DNA of 64,000 bases, taken from contig JAPLGS010000107.1 in assembly GCA_026390015.1 (NCBI GenBank), forward strand, positions 1 to 64,000. The letters are read 5' to 3'. The stretch comes from Chloroflexota bacterium. GTDB taxonomy: Bacteria > Chloroflexota > Anaerolineae > Anaerolineales > Villigracilaceae. Under the pieces are notes generated by a model. That model was not told where the DNA came from. It worked only from the letters and a program-made list of their open reading frames with translations, and ran no database searches. A program made the position numbers and the translations under genes. Below, one piece after another: positions 42,809-52,400 of the stretch; positions within the stretch are counted from its first letter, which is position 1, and each line of letters opens with the position of its first letter.

Positions 42809-43885
42809 TTACTGTTCTGGTATCGGTCCGAGGGTGGGTTTGCAAATCAGATCGTAATAATTAAAGTCTACGGCTTTGTTGGCTTCCTGATAGACAGCAG
42901 ATTCTTCGCCAGATACGCGTACCGCGTCAATTGCATTGAGCGCTTGTTCTGCCGGGTAGCGTGGCAGTGTCATCAACGGATCGTTGATGGATCCTTCTGG
43001 AATATAAGAGGGACGCGCTGGGTCAATATTATCTGCAAGCGGAACCCAGTTGTACATGACAGGGCCGCGCATGTTGGATGTGAATCCAAGACGATACCTT
43101 AGTTGCCTAGCTGCTTGAACAGGGCGTAGACCAAATCCGCCGTTAGGCCAGATAAAAGCGGAAGGGGTCTTGCCATAATGTTCGGCAAATTCAGTGAGCG
43201 AGTCTCCCAACTCGCGTGTGATGACTGCCTTGGAAGAATCATCAGATAGGACAGTGTCGCTTATGACGCCTTGCGCCTGATGATCCACCCAACCTTCATT
43301 TTCAAGGATTTTGTTTTCGATCCGGACGGATTCAGGCGTGTCCGGTTGGCTTATCCAGCCATTGACCACTGGCCAGCCAAATCTTTCCCAATATTCACGG
43401 AAGTTCTGCTCAAAGTTCTTTGTTTCAAAATTTCCATCTTGAATGAGCAGCACGGAACGCACGGGGATCTTGATGTTACGCTCCATGAATGATTGGAACT
43501 GTTTTATGTTGATCGCTTTAAAGCCCTGACTTTGAAGCTGAACCATCACCTTGGTGAATTCAAGCGGATGTGAGATATCCTTGAACATGATGATCATGAC
43601 TATCGTGCCGGGTTCGGCATTTTCTGGATTCCATTTATTCCGCAAGTATTGACAGGTATCTTCAACGTACGTATGTGGGGTATCTCTTGGGTTTAGATAT
43701 GGAGATTGATAACTGGCTGGAAGCGGGGGAAGTGCCTCCTGTACAATTTCTGTACCGTTCGTTTCGGAAGTGGCTATTGTATTGAGAGGCTTGCAGGATG
43801 TGAGTATGAAAATACCAGTGAGGAAAATGGCAAAATATGAGTTATGTGAAGTACATGGATTTATTTTTAGTTTCATAAGCAACAT
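42809..43885 (-). CDS. Polysaccharide-deacetylase-like lipoprotein, probably degenerate
   Basis: A 358-residue lipoprotein (lipobox LTSC). The fold order resembles carbohydrate esterase family 4: VRSVLLIQDGNF stands where DDG is expected, GWVDHQAQGV where the metal-binding H-(S/T)-x-x-H motif would be, and IWPNGGFGLRPVQAA in place of the RxPYG motif. The first Asp is Gln and the His pair is not conserved, so classical metal-dependent deacetylation is doubtful. The ATG at 43885 is chosen to give a signal peptide; an alternative ATG lies 9 bp downstream. No clear Shine-Dalgarno is seen. Confidence 0.55.
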   Translation of the reverse strand: MLLMKLKINPCTSHNSYFAIFLTGIFILTSCKPLNTIATSETNGTEIVQEALPPLPASYQSPYLNPRDTPHTYVEDTCQYLRNKWNPENAEPGTIVMIIMFKDISHPLEFTKVMVQLQSQGFKAINIKQFQSFMERNIKIPVRSVLLIQDGNFETKNFEQNFREYWERFGWPVVNGWISQPDTPESVRIENKILENEGWVDHQAQGVISDTVLSDDSSKAVITRELGDSLTEFAEHYGKTPSAFIWPNGGFGLRPVQAARQLRYRLGFTSNMRGPVMYNWVPLADNIDPARPSYIPEGSINDPLMTLPRYPAEQALNAIDAVRVSGEESAVYQEANKAVDFNYYDLICKPTLGPIPEQ

Positions 43886-43949
43886 ATTATAATGCCAATG
43901 TGCACCATGTATTTTTGATGTGCGAGCTGAAAGTGGAGTTGACGAAAGA

Positions 43950-44349
43950 TCAAGGATGAAGGATGAATTCACGGATATTCCCCAAAACAGCGGACAAGTT
44001 CTTCATAACCTCATCATTCCTGAATCGGACAATCCGCGCCCCATCTCTCTCAAAGACCTTTTCCCGCCTCGCATTGTCTTCCTGCTGCAGATCATGGGTG
44101 TCACCATCCACTTCAATGACCAGCGCCACCTTGTGACAGTAAAAATCAACAATGAATCCTGCGACACTTGCACCAGCACGCAAGTGCAGGTGTGACTTGT
44201 TGTCTTCTGAAATGGATGCCCAGCTTATTCGAGAATAATTCCTGCCAAAGGATTTTCTCAGCAGGCGTCATGTCACGGCGCAGTTCGCGGGCACGTTGAA
44301 GTTTTTCTTTGGCGACAGTTTGACCTGGGATGATGTTCTTAATCGGCAT
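43950..44349 (-). pseudogene. Frameshifted DUF559 (endonuclease-like) gene
   Basis: Two overlapping frames together make one DUF559 protein. The N-terminal frame starts at 44349 (MPIKNIIPGQTVAKEKLQRA, DMTPAEKILWQELF, GIHFRRQQV). The C-terminal frame supplies AGFIVDFYCHKVALVIEVDGDTHDLQ and RIVRFRNDEV. The break falls at about 44160-44190, where roughly 28 extra bases rich in CACTTGC/GCAAGTG inverted repeat separate QQV from AGFIV. DUF559 resembles very-short-patch-repair endonucleases. The 3' end overlaps a region upstream of the deacetylase-like gene. Confidence 0.75.
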
Positions 44350-44474
44350 GGCGGGATTGTAATGCAAAACGGGAAGACCCCTCTCACGTCTTCCCGAACG
44401 GGGAGAAGCTAATACCCACCTGAACACAAAAGTTGCTTTGCTATGGACAATCACCACAGCTATCAGCGGACTAG

Positions 44475-44500
44475 CCGCCCTTCCCATTTGGGAAGGGCGG
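44475..44500. repeat. Perfect 11-bp G/C-rich palindrome
   Basis: CCGCCCTTCCC and its complement flank ATTT. Nearby C/T-rich words (44375-44400 and 44505-44545) belong to the same family as the repeat at 6717-6751. The stretch 44350-44632 holds no gene that I can support. Confidence 0.65.
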
Positions 44501-44632
44501 GGGGATAGGTCACATCCCTTCCTCATCTCCTCCCCTTTCTCTTTCCAAACTGTGTACTATTTTGCGAAACGATTCGCAAATCTTTTACAGATTCTGTTGA
44601 AAATATCATCCGCGCCATTGACCATCTTTCCT

Positions 44633-44785
44633 TCATAATAAGTTTAATATTTTATAATAGTATGACTCGTTGTTTGGATCATCATCAACTGGCGTTATGA
44701 CAACTTCGTTTGCAGCCAATAATTCTAATTTAGACTTAATTTCGTTCTTGTAACCTACAAGAAAATAATATGTGATTGAATTTTG
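44633..44785 (-). pseudogene. C-terminal fragment of an unknown protein
   Basis: On the minus strand a frame reading QNSITYYFLVGYKNEIKSK, LELLAANEVVITPVDDDP and NNESYYYKILNLL runs to a TGA at 44633-44635. It has protein-like composition but no start codon, and its upstream side ends abruptly at the transposase remnant. The parent family is not recognised. It looks like the tail of a gene cut by an insertion. Confidence 0.4.
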
Positions 44786-44812
44786 GGGAGTGTCCCTGTA
44801 ACGAGTGAAAGG

Positions 44813-44944
44813 TCATTTCCATAGTGATTTTGGGGGTACGCGGAAACTAAGCAATTCATCCATTGTCCAAACGTGATCGGTCAAACCAGCCGCCATCGCA
44901 GGAGTTACCTGTTTCCATTTTTTGTACGACCATTTTTTGTACGA
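44813..44944 (-). pseudogene. Transposase C-terminal remnant
   Basis: The minus-strand frame reads KWKQVTPAMAAGLTDHVW, TMDELLSFRVPP and KSLWK before a TGA at 44813. The TPAMAAGLTDHVW...ELL pattern is the usual end of a common transposase group. Directly before it, a 15-bp unit (SYKKW codons, TCGTACAAAAAATGG) is duplicated in tandem. The upstream part of the gene is missing. Confidence 0.65.
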
Positions 44945-44945
44945 A

Positions 44946-45068
44946 CCTTTGCGTCCTTTGGTTGGCATTGCGCATGGCTTTACCACTTTGATTCTGGAAG
45001 ACCAGTTTCCCCACGAATATCTGCAAGATCAAAATCTAAAAGAACTGCTCAAAACCGTCATTTCGTAA
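44946..45068 (+). pseudogene. TetR-type regulator C-terminal remnant
   Basis: The plus-strand frame reads PLRPLVGIAHGFTTLILE, DQFPHEYLQDQNL and KELLKTVIS before TAA. The AxxHGFxxLxLxxQF pattern is that of the WHG ligand-binding domain of TetR-family regulators. The DNA-binding domain and start are absent. It abuts the transposase remnant, so insertion probably destroyed it. The rest of the gap to coaX (45069-45163) shows nothing. Confidence 0.5.
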
Positions 45069-45163
45069 TGTGCACGTATCATGTAGATGCATGAGGCTAA
45101 TTAAAGAGACGCGGTTACCCTGTTAACAAAGAGCATGGGATTGCAATAACTTTCTTCTTCAAC

Positions 45164-45928
45164 TTAATGATTAAGCTCCCAAATGATGCGAAGTCCATCA
45201 AGCGTCAACCAGGGGGAGATTATATCGATAACTTTGGTCTCTTTGGCGACGACTTCAGCCAGCCCGCCAGTTGCGATGACTTTCATATCGCTTCCCAATT
45301 CGGATCTGAATCTTGCCACCATTCCCTCGACCATGCTCACGTAACCAAACAATAAACCTGATTGCATCGCGTGGGTAGTGTTGCGGCCAATGACGGAAGG
45401 CGGAACCTGTAAATCAATGCGCGGTAATTTTGCGGCGCGAGTATATAAGGCTTCAGCAGCGAGATTTATTCCAGCAGTGATCGCGCCGCCAAGATATTCA
45501 CCATCTTTTGTGATGGCGTTGAATGTGGTAGCAGTTCCGAAATCGACCACGCAGGCAGGGCCGCCATAAAACTTCATCACCGCCACCGCGTCACAGACGC
45601 GGTCAGCGCCGACGGCTTTGGGATCTTCATAGCGGATTTTGATTCCCGTTTTGATTCCCGCATCGACAACCAACGGTTCTTGTTTAAGGTATTCACGGCA
45701 GGCTTGAATTACCCTGCCTGTCAATGGCGGCACAACCGAAGCAAGTGAAATGCCTGTAATTTCATTCAACGTTTTTCCTGCATTTTGCAACAAGCCTAAA
45801 AATTGCAAGCCATATTCATCGGGCATGCGGTTATTGTCGGTGGCGATTCGCCAATGTGCGCCGAGTTGATCGCCTTCATATAATCCAAGTGTGAGGTTGG
45901 TGTTGCCGATATCTATGGTGAGGAGCAT
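45164..45928 (-). CDS. coaX: Type III pantothenate kinase
   Basis: A 254-residue enzyme phosphorylating pantothenate, the first step of coenzyme A synthesis. Motifs: LLTIDIGNTNLTLGLYEG (phosphate loop), GADRVCDAVA and VVDFGTATTFNAI. Length is standard. It begins 4 bp after the end of the upstream homocysteine methyltransferase gene, so the two are likely cotranscribed. Confidence 0.95.
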   Translation of the reverse strand: MLLTIDIGNTNLTLGLYEGDQLGAHWRIATDNNRMPDEYGLQFLGLLQNAGKTLNEITGISLASVVPPLTGRVIQACREYLKQEPLVVDAGIKTGIKIRYEDPKAVGADRVCDAVAVMKFYGGPACVVDFGTATTFNAITKDGEYLGGAITAGINLAAEALYTRAAKLPRIDLQVPPSVIGRNTTHAMQSGLLFGYVSMVEGMVARFRSELGSDMKVIATGGLAEVVAKETKVIDIISPWLTLDGLRIIWELNH

Positions 45929-45932
45929 GGTT

Positions 45933-47783
45933 CTATTTTACCGCTTCTATGATTTCCGCGACCATATCATAACGATGGAATTGCGGCATGATGTAAATTC
46001 CGCTTGCCCAGGATTTTATATTTTGAATCAATTCCACTGCGAGTTCCACACCGACTTTTATTCCATGCTCCGAGTCGCCGGCTGACTCAATTTTTATGCG
46101 CGCTTCTTCCGGGATGAAGATCCCTGGAACTTCATGATGCAAAAAGCTCGCGTGTTTGGCGCTGACCAAAGGCAGAATGCCCGCAAGAATCGGTCTATCC
46201 AGTTTGCCATATTTTGCTTCGTAGGCTTCGAGCAGTTTCGGACCATCGTCAACATGATAGGTCGGCTGTGTCAGAAAAAAATCCGCGCCCGCTTTGACTT
46301 TGCGGTGTAAATTCTTCACTTCGTTATCCATATCTTGCGGGCAAAGATTCAATGCCGCGCCCACGAAAAAATTCGTCGGCTGGCCAATGCTTGTTCCCGA
46401 ATGATCCACCCCCATGTTGAATCCTTGTTTGATGAGTTTGATCAATCCTGAAGGGACGAGATCGTAGTTATCCATCGCTTCGGGATAATCGCCGATCGAA
46501 GTTGGGTCGCCCATCACGACAAAAACATTGCGAATACCGAGCGCGTGCGCGGCAAGCAAGTCACCTTGTACGCGCAGAAGATTCCGCCCACGGGTGGGAA
46601 AATGTAAAGTAGATTCCACTCCAACTTTACGCTGGACCAGATCGCAGACCGCCCAGGCTGACATGCGCATGCGCGCCATTGGTGAATCAGCTACATTGAT
46701 GACGTCCGCGCCAGCGTCGTGCAGGAGCGACGCGCCTGCCAGCAATTTGTGAGTCGAGAGTCCGCGCGGCGGATCCATTTCAACACAAATGGAAAATTTT
46801 CCTGAAGATAATTTTTGCGCGAGCTGCGTCGGCTGTTCAATCTCTGATATTTCCATGTCTAAAATCTCCGAGGTCTCCAAGACCTCGGGGGGTTGGATAG
46901 GCGCCGATTCAAAGGCCTTATTCATAGCAGAGATATGTTGGGGCGTCGTGCCGCAGCATCCGCCGACAATGTTCGCCCCCGCTTCCCGGAACGCTAGCGC
47001 GTAATCGCCAAAATAATCCGCATCAGCAGGATACATAATGCGCCCACCGACCTGTTCAGGCCAGCCCGCGTTTGGCTTGACCCAAAACTTCGTGAAACGG
47101 TCAGGCACAGCTTGTTTCATTTGCTTGAGAATACGAAGCAACTGTGACGGTCCACCTGAACAATTCACGCCGATCACATCCGCGCCTGCTTCTCTTAATT
47201 TGCGCGCCACTTTCATTGGATCATCGCCGAGCAGGGTTCGGTCATCGCGAGTAAATGTGACCGATGCAACGATTGGCAGTTTCGAAACCTGCTTCGCAGC
47301 TTTGATCGCCTCTTGAATTTCGTACAGGTCGCTCATGGTTTCGATGACGATCAACTCTGCGCCCGCATCTACCAGCGCTTTGACTTGCTCCTCAAATGCG
47401 GCGCGCGCCTCATCGGGTTTGACTCGTCCATAAGGAGCGATGCGCACTCCAAGCGGACCAATGTCACCAGCCACGAGAACATCCTTGAATGACGCGGCCA
47501 CTGCACGCATTGCAAGTTCGACACCTGCGCGATTGATCCTGACCACATCATCTTCGAGCCCATGTTTTCTTAATTTAAATCGGTTCGCGCCAAATGTGTT
47601 TGTGATGATCAACTGCGCGCCCGCTTCAATGTATTCGCGGTGAATATCGGCCACCGCCGCGGGGTTTGTTAAATTTAGTTCATCAAAGCATTTATCAAAG
47701 CCCACGCCGCGCGCGTGCAGCATCGTGCCCATCGCACCGTCGGCAAGAATTGTACTTAGCGAAAGTTGTTGCAGAAAATCCAT
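45933..47783 (-). CDS. Homocysteine S-methyltransferase / methylenetetrahydrofolate reductase fusion
   Basis: A 616-residue two-domain protein like Bacillus YitJ. Residues 1-300 form the zinc-dependent homocysteine methyltransferase, with Cys ligands in VNCSGGPSQ and GGCCGTTPQH. Residues about 325-616 form the flavin-dependent MTHFR domain (CVEMDPPRGL, DVINVADSP, VMGDPTSIGDYPEA). It would reduce methylene-THF and possibly methylate homocysteine. A cobalamin-dependent MetH gene lies nearby at 49444-52971, so the methyl group may pass to MetH. No SAM or cobalamin riboswitch was recognised upstream. Confidence 0.93.
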   Translation of the reverse strand: MDFLQQLSLSTILADGAMGTMLHARGVGFDKCFDELNLTNPAAVADIHREYIEAGAQLIITNTFGANRFKLRKHGLEDDVVRINRAGVELAMRAVAASFKDVLVAGDIGPLGVRIAPYGRVKPDEARAAFEEQVKALVDAGAELIVIETMSDLYEIQEAIKAAKQVSKLPIVASVTFTRDDRTLLGDDPMKVARKLREAGADVIGVNCSGGPSQLLRILKQMKQAVPDRFTKFWVKPNAGWPEQVGGRIMYPADADYFGDYALAFREAGANIVGGCCGTTPQHISAMNKAFESAPIQPPEVLETSEILDMEISEIEQPTQLAQKLSSGKFSICVEMDPPRGLSTHKLLAGASLLHDAGADVINVADSPMARMRMSAWAVCDLVQRKVGVESTLHFPTRGRNLLRVQGDLLAAHALGIRNVFVVMGDPTSIGDYPEAMDNYDLVPSGLIKLIKQGFNMGVDHSGTSIGQPTNFFVGAALNLCPQDMDNEVKNLHRKVKAGADFFLTQPTYHVDDGPKLLEAYEAKYGKLDRPILAGILPLVSAKHASFLHHEVPGIFIPEEARIKIESAGDSEHGIKVGVELAVELIQNIKSWASGIYIMPQFHRYDMVAEIIEAVK

Positions 47784-47901
47784 ATCACCTCATTGTTGGT
47801 TACAAGAAAAACGCAAACAAATTTGCATACATAATTTCTTGCTTATATTACTTTTACTTCGTCAGATCAAAGACACTCATGGGCTACTCCACCCGACCGA
47901 C

Positions 47902-49359
47902 TTATGGGTTGATTTGGACAACCATCATCTTTGAAAGACTTGCCGGAAAAGTGATCCGTGCTTGGGGAGCATATCCATCCTCATAGCGGAACGGGGGAAA
48001 GCTACTCAACGGATGCTCTGCGCTCATCAATATTTTTCCATCAACTGGAGGAACTTCATCAGGGAGTAAAAAAATATACTTAATGTAATAGGCTTTATAA
48101 GGCCCGACATCAATCACATTAGATGTGTAGTAATAGGTCATATTTTTCGGCGGTTTAAAATACGGGTAAACTTTTCGCGCCTGGTTTGCAAAGTTAAGCG
48201 GATAAATAATAAGAAACGGACGCCGAAAATTTAAGCCCGCCTGTAAAATCACAACAGCAAGAATAACTACCGTGATGAGGCGCCCCCAGCGCTTACTGCC
48301 TTCAATCATTCTTAAACCATATGCACTCGCCAAAACGAGGAATGGAACCATCTCACGAACCAAACGCCCATAGACAACGAACTTATGGAGAACCATTGAA
48401 GAGATGACAAAACACGCATAGATAAATAACGCTCCTCCCACCCAGATAATGACTCGTTGAGAGTCGCTTCTTGAAATCATAACAATGGCATAAGAAATTA
48501 GCAGGAGCCACACGATCAACAAGAAGTGCTCCGCTGTCCACAAATATTCAAATGGCAAAATTGCTCCTTCAGAGAAATTCCCATTCGTAATCGTGTCGGA
48601 AAACTGCCCGTATCCCTGCATCAAGTCATTACCAAACTGCCCATTAATCCAAACCAACAAAAGTAGTGTGGCGAAGAAACCCAACCCGGCAAATACGGTT
48701 CGAGAAAATAAGCGGGTGTAAGACCCAAAAGCGAATAGTATATGCACAATAAATATAAAACCAACAAGTGCCCAATAACCATTGTAAATAAAGAAGGCAA
48801 GGAAACCGAACACGCCCGTGAGCATGGATGTCCAAATACCAGATTCACGCCTTAACCCAATGTACAGTGCCAACAAACCAAAAGTCATTGCTGGATCGAA
48901 CGGGAAAAGGTGCGATGAGTAATAAAATAGTGTATTAGAAGCTGCGGCTAGGAACGAAGCCAATAGCGCCTCTGTTTTGTCGCCGCCAAGCCTTAGTGCT
49001 AAAAGCCAGATGAGCGCTATATTTATCAAACTAAATAAACCAAAGAAGAGCGCCGGAATAACGGAATTCTCTCCTCGTTTCAATTCCACCATCGCAGGGA
49101 TGACGCCTAGAAATTTAAAACCCTGATGCGCAGCCTCCCTCGTCAATTCTGTCAGCGCTGCAGCGTAATCTCCTTTTTGGATATCGCGAGCGACCTCACG
49201 ACAATACAGGTAGCGATACTCATCCGGATTAAAAAATTGACCGCCTTGAAAGGCAAGTCCCCACCTCAGTAAAAAGGAAACAATCAATACGGCAGCCAAG
49301 AGGATATGCTGAACAGCTATGGGGAGCTGCAAAGGTTTTGTTCGTTCAATAATTTTCAT
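47902..49359 (-). CDS. Integral membrane glycosyltransferase (GT39/PMT-like)
   Basis: A 485-residue protein with about 11 membrane segments. The first extracytoplasmic loop holds the acidic motif FFNPDEYRYLYCREV typical of lipid-linked sugar transferases (GT39/GT83, ArnT-like). The rest shows alternating hydrophobic helices and a soluble C terminus of about 90 residues. The donor and acceptor are unknown. It is separated from its neighbours by 80-120 bp and has no cell-envelope operon. Confidence 0.75.
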   Translation of the reverse strand: MKIIERTKPLQLPIAVQHILLAAVLIVSFLLRWGLAFQGGQFFNPDEYRYLYCREVARDIQKGDYAAALTELTREAAHQGFKFLGVIPAMVELKRGENSVIPALFFGLFSLINIALIWLLALRLGGDKTEALLASFLAAASNTLFYYSSHLFPFDPAMTFGLLALYIGLRRESGIWTSMLTGVFGFLAFFIYNGYWALVGFIFIVHILFAFGSYTRLFSRTVFAGLGFFATLLLLVWINGQFGNDLMQGYGQFSDTITNGNFSEGAILPFEYLWTAEHFLLIVWLLLISYAIVMISRSDSQRVIIWVGGALFIYACFVISSMVLHKFVVYGRLVREMVPFLVLASAYGLRMIEGSKRWGRLITVVILAVVILQAGLNFRRPFLIIYPLNFANQARKVYPYFKPPKNMTYYYTSNVIDVGPYKAYYIKYIFLLPDEVPPVDGKILMSAEHPLSSFPPFRYEDGYAPQARITFPASLSKMMVVQINP

Positions 49360-49443
49360 AGCCTATGATCTACTACTTCTAGGGCATAACCAAGGAATAA
49401 TACAGCGCATGGAAAATAGACTTGATATCTCATAGCGCACCTC

Positions 49444-52400
49444 CTACTTCATCAACTGGTCAACGCGACTCTCACCCACTGAGTAATACTTCGCCTGCGC
49501 ATGGTGCACAATGATTGCGGCCGTGGATTGCTCGGGGATGAGTTGTCCCGAAGTAGATAACCTCATGCCAAGTTCAGATTCTACCGCAGGAAGCAACTTA
49601 AAAACCTTGAAATGATCTTCCAACTCAGGAATGGCAGGGTAGCCCCATGAGTAACGTTTGCCTTGTTCCTCGCCGAGTCCCAGCTCGCGTCGGATATGGT
49701 CGTGCAGATAATTGGCTGTTGCTTCGGCAGTTTGGACGGCTAGTCCATGGGCAAAGTAGGCTTCGGTGTAATCGTTGGCGGCTTGCATCTTTTCAAATTT
49801 TTCAGTAGCTTCGAGACCAACCGTGACGACTTGAAGCGCGACCACATCCATTTGACCAGACTCAACAGAAGTGTAGTAATCTGACAGCGCAAGATGATCA
49901 TCATAAGGCTGGCGCGGACAAGTGAGGCGTGTTAGTGTAATTAGGCTCACGGGATCGTAAATCACCAGCGCATCACCATCAGCCTGGCATGGGAAATAGC
50001 CATACACAGCTTGAGGTTTGAGCCAGCCATCTTTGAGCGCTTCCTTGGTCATCTTTTGCAGGCGGGCGTCAAATTCTTTCTTTAACTTTTCCCATTCCTT
50101 GCCGTGCGTATTTTTCGCACCCCATGAAAGCCGATACAACTCATTGATATTGAGATGTTTGAAAATCATTTCAAGCGGCATATCTTTTACGACGCGCTGA
50201 CCGAGTTTGGCGGGTAGCTGAATGGGTGCAGGGACAATGTTTGAACGTGTTAGCGTTTCAGCGTTTGAACGTTGAAAGCTTACACGTTCTATTTCCATAT
50301 CCGCATCTTTTCGGAGTTGTTCAAGAATGGCAGGCTTGCGTTTAGAATCGATCAGTGCCTCCATCGTATCCAAGCCTTCAAAGGCATCCTTACAATAGAA
50401 GACACCAGGCTCGTAAGCGCTGCCATCCTCAGTGAAGAGGATGCGGCGCCCGAAGCGGCGATTGATGGCTGCGCCGCCGATTAGGATCGGAATCTTATGT
50501 CCGCGGCGCTGCATTTCGTTGATAATGAGCGGCATCTGCTTCGAAGTGGATACCAACAGCGCAGACAAGCCGATCGCGGTGGCGTTGGCTTCGACAGCTT
50601 TGGTGATGATCGTCTCGGCTGGGACTTGTTTGCCTAAGTCAATCACTGTGTAGCCGTTGTTGGCGAGAATCGTCTTGACAAGATTTTTACCGATGTCATG
50701 CACATCGCCATAGACGGTAGCAATCACAACCGTACCCTTGGTGACGCCTTCAATTTTCTCAAGATAATTCTCAAGATGAGAGACAGTTTTTTTCATCGTC
50801 TCAGCAGATTGCAGGACGAAAGGCAAAATCAATTCGCCCGCGCCGAATTTATCGCCCACTTCTTTCATGGCGGGAAGCAGAACAGTGTTGAGTGTATGGA
50901 CGGCGACTTCGTGGTTCAAGGAGCGTTGTTCCCTGCTCCCCTCTGGGGGAGGGTTAGGGATAAGGGAGCGATTCATGATCTCGTCAATATCCGCCTCGAC
51001 TCCATCTTTGTGGCGATGCAAAATTTTCCAGTGCAGACGTTGTTCGGGAGTCATTCCCTCAGTAGGGTCAGTAACAGTGGACTCATTTGAAACCGTGACC
51101 GTCTCAAAGTATTGAATGGAACGTTGGAGCGCATCTGCGCGGCGATTGAAGATCAGGTCTTCGCACAGATTGCGTTCTTCGGTATCAATTTCGGCGTAGG
51201 GTTTAACATGTGTTGGATTTACGATCGCCATATCCAAACCAGCCTGTACGCAATAATACAACATGACCGAGTTGAGCGCTGGACGAGCTTGCGGCGCGAG
51301 ACCAAATGATAAATTACTTACGCCAAGCGAAGTCATCACTCCTGGCAAATTCTGTTTGATGAGTCGAATGCCTTCGATGGTTTCCTTTGCAGAATCCACA
51401 AATTCCACGTCACCAGTGGCGAGGGTGAAAGTGAGGTCATCAAAGACCAAATCTTCGGGTTTGAGTCCGTGGTCGTTGACAGCAATATCAAAAATACGTT
51501 GTGCAACTTCATATTTGAGTTGCGCGGTTTTTGCCATGCCATTCTCATCTATAGTTAGACAGATCACTGCGGCATTATATTTTTTTGCAAGATCAAAAAT
51601 CTTATCGGCTTTTTCGCGACCTGACTCAAGATGGGTAGAGTTGATGAGACAACGCCCAGGTGCGGTTTGCAATGCGATCTCCATCACATCCAATTCGGTG
51701 GTGTCGATCACGAGCGGTACATCCACTCCCATGGATAACTTCTTAATGACCTTGCGCATTAGTTCGCCTTCATCAGCGCGTTCAGTGACTGCCACGGAAA
51801 TATCCAAAGCATGTGCACCGCCTGCAACTTGTTCACGCGCGATCTGCAAGATGCCATCGTAATCTTCTTCGAGCAGCAATCGTTTGAACTTACGCGAACC
51901 TTGCGCATTGCAGCGCTCACCGAGCAGGGTTGGAGCGGGTTCCTGTCTCATGGAAATAGCTGACATGGCAGAGGCAAGCTGAGGCGTAGAGTGAAGCGGT
52001 CGCTTTGGGTGTGGATGCGCATCCAGTTTTTGGATTAGCAATTTAAGATGTTCAGGCGTCGTACCGCAGCATCCACCCACAACTGAAATGTTGTACTTAG
52101 TCACGAATTCATACAATTCATTCGCAAACGGCTCAGGCTCAAGCGGATAAACTGCCTGCCCGTCGACATTGAGTGGAAGACCCGCGTTGGGAATACATGA
52201 AACAGGCAAGGTGGAATTTTCGCCGAGGAACTGAATCGGCTCGCGCATGTGTTCGGGCCCCGTGGAGCAGTTGAGGCCGATAACGTCGATGCCCATGCCT
52301 TCCAGGATCGCAAGCGACGCGTTGATATCTGTGCCGAGCAGCATACGGCCCGTCGTATCCAACGTGACCTGAGCCTGGATCGGCAAATATTGCTGAGTCT

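Noticed and set aside
44438-44638. Plus-strand open frame of 66 codons near the palindromic repeats
   Set aside because: It runs through the palindrome and C/T-rich words and shows no protein-like pattern.
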